Origin: Xenorhabdus nematophila ATCC 19061
GTDB taxonomy: Bacteria > Pseudomonadota > Gammaproteobacteria > Enterobacterales > Enterobacteriaceae
Assembly (NCBI RefSeq): GCF_000252955.1
Contig: NC_014170.1
Coordinates: 91,328-155,327, forward strand
Reading direction: 5' to 3'
Length of the DNA: 64,000 nt
The position numbers and the translations under genes are program-made. The notes beneath the pieces are model-generated. The model was given only the letters and a program-made list of their open reading frames with translations, was not told the DNA's origin and did not search any database. Shown piece after piece: positions 61,823-64,000 of the stretch; positions within the stretch are counted from its first letter, which is position 1; each line of letters starts with the position of its first letter.

Positions 61823-63065
61823 CCAGTTAGAGCTCTTCCATGTCCAAGAAGCGTATGCCAAGGCGGACAAACCTTTATCCAATGACGAACTCTACGATTC
61901 AGTGGCGGAGCTCGCAGGGATTCCTAAAAGCGCTCTGAATGAACAAAGTGAAATTGGCAAGGCAAAGGTCAAGCGAAGCAAGCTGAAAAGGCAGATCCGC
62001 TGGTATCAGCAAACCCTCAAGTCGATGAACCTTCTCCAAAAGGTAGACGGCGAGCGGGGTGTCTGGGAGCTATCAAGCAAAACCAAGAAGGGCCTGCATG
62101 AGGCTCTTGGCGGCGTTCGACTTGTCGCCTATTCAACAAATCTTGGGCTGGCAGTGTGGTCAAACAACAAGAGCTTTTTCTCTGACCTCGATGAGCCGGT
62201 TCATCTGTGTGTTACATCGCCGCCGTTCCCGCTCCGGATACAGCGTGGCTATGGAAACGTTGATGAAGCCAAATGGGTGGATTTCATTACTCAGGCGCTC
62301 GAACCGATAGTCAAGAACCTTGTGCCTAGTGGAAGCGTTGTGCTGAATGTCAGCAATGACATCTTCGAGGCCAAGAGCCCCTCCAGATCTCTCTACGTTG
62401 AGAGAATGGTGCTGGCGCTCCATGACCGGCTCGGGCTGTCTCTCATGGATAGATGGCCGTGGATCAACCTGTCCAAACCACCAAGTCCTACCCAATGGGC
62501 TTGTGTGAACCGTTACCAGTTGTGTTCCGGGTGGGAGCCTGTTTATTGGTTTACCAACGACCCTGATAGGGTGCGCTCTGACAACAGAAGGGTCTTGATC
62601 CCTCATACAGAGAAACATCAGAAGTTGATGGCCCAAGGCGGTGATAGCAGGGTGGTAAGTTACGGTGACGGGGCCTATCGACTGAGAGGGAACGCATTTT
62701 CTAATGTCACGGAAGGGCGGATACCGAAAAACGTTATCCAGCGCGGCCACCGTTGTGCGGATACGCTGGAGCTTCGGAGGATCGCTAAAGAACTGGGATT
62801 GCCGCCGCACCCGGCCATGTTCCCAACAGACATTCCTGAGATGGCTATCCGCTTCCTGACAGAAGAGGGGGACCTGATTGTTGATCCGTTCAGTGGATCG
62901 AATAAGAGCGGGTTGGCCGCAGAAAGGAATAACCGGCGTTGGATCGCTTGTGACATCATTCTGGAGTACATTCGCACCCAGGCGGAAATGTTCACCGGCT
63001 TTGATGGATTTTGGATGAACCCAGCAATAGGAATGGTAGGAACTGGAGTAGGGCAATATTCATGA
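61812..63065 (+). CDS. Orphan DNA methyltransferase (N4-C/N6-A type)
   Basis: About 417 residues from ATG 61812 (or 61815); GGAGGG is upstream. Residues 1-105 form an extra helical, probably winged-helix domain. The catalytic part has the TSPPF motif IV (HLCVTSPPFP, 131-140) first and the AdoMet-binding motif I (IVDPFSGSNKSGLAAE) near the end, the beta-class order. There is no restriction partner nearby. It may shield the plasmid from host restriction or alter expression; the target site cannot be read from the sequence. Confidence 0.88.
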   Translation: MMSNQLELFHVQEAYAKADKPLSNDELYDSVAELAGIPKSALNEQSEIGKAKVKRSKLKRQIRWYQQTLKSMNLLQKVDGERGVWELSSKTKKGLHEALGGVRLVAYSTNLGLAVWSNNKSFFSDLDEPVHLCVTSPPFPLRIQRGYGNVDEAKWVDFITQALEPIVKNLVPSGSVVLNVSNDIFEAKSPSRSLYVERMVLALHDRLGLSLMDRWPWINLSKPPSPTQWACVNRYQLCSGWEPVYWFTNDPDRVRSDNRRVLIPHTEKHQKLMAQGGDSRVVSYGDGAYRLRGNAFSNVTEGRIPKNVIQRGHRCADTLELRRIAKELGLPPHPAMFPTDIPEMAIRFLTEEGDLIVDPFSGSNKSGLAAERNNRRWIACDIILEYIRTQAEMFTGFDGFWMNPAIGMVGTGVGQYS

Positions 63066-63262
63066 AGCGTGATTTATTAGAATCAATAGGGCTAGATGCT
63101 AGTCCCTTAGAATTGGCGGCCAAAGCTGTGCTTCGTGAAGAGTTAGACCGTGTAGAGGTTCATCCTTGTGATGAAGGTGATGATGTGGTTGCAGCCAGGC
63201 ATTTAACACAAGAAATGAAAATTTTGCTATCCGCTCTCACGGGCTATAAATTGTCGAACTAG
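63062..63262 (+). CDS. Small hypothetical protein
   Basis: 66 residues; the ATG overlaps the methyltransferase stop (ATGA). Acidic and helical (LELAAKAVLREELDRVEVHP). Function unknown; coupling suggests a link with the methyltransferase. Confidence 0.58.
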   Translation: MKRDLLESIGLDASPLELAAKAVLREELDRVEVHPCDEGDDVVAARHLTQEMKILLSALTGYKLSN

Positions 63263-63299
63263 CTTAGTTGATATTATTTAATAACAAAAAGAGGTTTGT

Positions 63300-63485
63300 A
63301 TGAACGTAACAAAAGTCCTTCTCATTGCATTGATTGCTTCTGTATCAGCATTGCTCACGCTTTGGGTGGCGGGAGGTTTGACTATGAGCGGTTGGTATAT
63401 TCCAATTGTTTTTTTAGTAATAGCTAGTGTCATTTCTGACAGGATAGGCTTGGGTTCTATATCTGAGTTTTTAAAATCTAAATAA
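63300..63485 (+). CDS. Small membrane protein
   Basis: 61 residues with two hydrophobic segments (VLLIALIASVSALLTLWVAG, GWYIPIVFLVIASVISDRIG). AGAGG precedes the ATG. Function unknown. Confidence 0.6.
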   Translation: MNVTKVLLIALIASVSALLTLWVAGGLTMSGWYIPIVFLVIASVISDRIGLGSISEFLKSK

Positions 63486-63519
63486 TTGGCTCAGGGATAC
63501 GGGCGCAAAGGGAAATCGT

Positions 63520-63624
63520 ATGTCAGCACAGCAATTGGCAGCTTTACTGGATCAACCACTTTGGAAAATTGAGCGAGCTCTGGCGGCGCTACGAGCCAAA
63601 GGCCTTATTGAAACCAACAAGTAA
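63520..63624 (+). CDS. Very small helix-turn-helix-like protein
   Basis: 34 codons: MSAQQLAALLDQPLWKIERA then LAALRAKGLIETNK. The pattern is that of the recognition half of a winged helix (xxLAALLxxPxxxIxxALxxLxxKGLI). AAAGGGAAAT lies 4-8 bases upstream. It may be a mini-regulator or the relic of a longer one. Confidence 0.45.
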   Translation: MSAQQLAALLDQPLWKIERALAALRAKGLIETNK

Positions 63625-63636
63625 GGAATCCGCAAA

Positions 63637-63855
63637 ATGATTCTGAGTTTTCTGGATTTCTTAATGATAGCGCTCATCGTTCGTGGACCTGAGTTGCTGC
63701 GCCTGTTTGTGGAAGTTTCGCAGTTCGGTTGTAGGTTTGATAAGGCGCAGTACGCGCTTGCCTGTGATGACCATGCAAATTTTCACTACAAAGAGAAGCC
63801 TTGCGTTTGGTTTAGAGCAAAGCTGGCAGTAAAAGCATTTGTTCTAAATAAGTAA
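63637..63855 (+). CDS. Small hypothetical protein
   Basis: 72 residues with one N-terminal hydrophobic segment (ILSFLDFLMIALIVRG) and a polar tail containing cysteines and histidines (LACDDHANFHYKEKPC). Function unknown. No gene is visible in the last 145 bases of the window. Confidence 0.55.
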   Translation: MILSFLDFLMIALIVRGPELLRLFVEVSQFGCRFDKAQYALACDDHANFHYKEKPCVWFRAKLAVKAFVLNK

Positions 63856-64000
63856 CAGGATACCGAATTTTGAAAATGGCATAGAGTCTACTGGCTGACA
63901 GAAACGCTGTCATGTGTAATGGCTCAGCCCGGAACGAGGCTCTGCACTGCCAAGCAGTTATCCCAGCAATTGCACGGACAGTACAAACATTGTAAAAACG

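Noticed and set aside
61812..63065. Methyltransferase as part of a restriction-modification or BREX system
   Set aside because: No restriction, helicase or specificity gene lies around it; it is therefore called orphan.

Overview
The window looks like part of a conjugative plasmid with an IncA/C (IncC)-type replicon in a gamma-proteobacterium. The basis is my recognition of RepA and its neighbours, and one-direction iterons matching ATGTGGGTACGCTGCACG. An insect-associated Morganellaceae host (Xenorhabdus, Photorhabdus, Providencia or Arsenophonus type) is my guess from the insertion sequences and XRE proteins; no host marker is present.

Accessory half, about 1-38.3 kb. This is a thick nest of mobile elements, many broken: IS110, IS3, IS630, IS21, IS982, IS1 and ISKra4 pieces and at least five Tn3-family transposons with related GGGG-starting ends. 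Two features organise it. First, a 3,497-bp segment (5454-8950) recurs in inverted orientation at 30599-35117 with no difference I could find, except that an IS982 element sits in the second copy. Each copy holds a frameshifted resolvase, a six-repeat propeller-like protein, an IS21 remnant and the resolvase end of a Tn3 element. Second, between these arms lies a Tn3-family transposon (11770-20631) whose cargo is a complete four-gene Qat anti-phage system (qatABCD). Its own transposase carries an in-frame TAG. The same interval holds a regulator with three tandem XRE domains, a KilA-N gene packed with a resolvase in another Tn3 remnant, and ISKra4 copies.

Backbone, about 38.3-64 kb. A KfrA-like protein with a palindromic operator is followed by a small gene and a helicase cut short by IS481. 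An IS256 copy sits in the loop of a terminator next to it. Then comes a leftward ParM/ParR-type (SrpM/SrpR-like) partition pair plus an H-NS-like gene, a repeat-rich candidate oriT, a MobI-like gene, repA and oriV (12 iterons, DnaA boxes). A PAPS-reductase-like gene is destroyed by a 126-bp MITE and a nonsense codon. A long rightward run follows: conserved hypotheticals, a RecB/Cas4-like nuclease, an S49 peptidase, a DsbA-like oxidoreductase, a lipoprotein, a secreted SNase-type nuclease, an HU protein, a HigBA-like toxin-antitoxin pair and an orphan DNA methyltransferase. Five copies of a 20-bp palindrome resembling parS, stray RepA iterons, and a repeated 30-bp operator-like element tie this backbone together.

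Reading as a whole: the backbone provides replication, partition, transfer start and stability. The accessory half brings defence (Qat) and two possible host-interaction proteins. Long inverted repeats make a 21.6-kb inversion likely. All statements come from reading the sequence; no database search was run.
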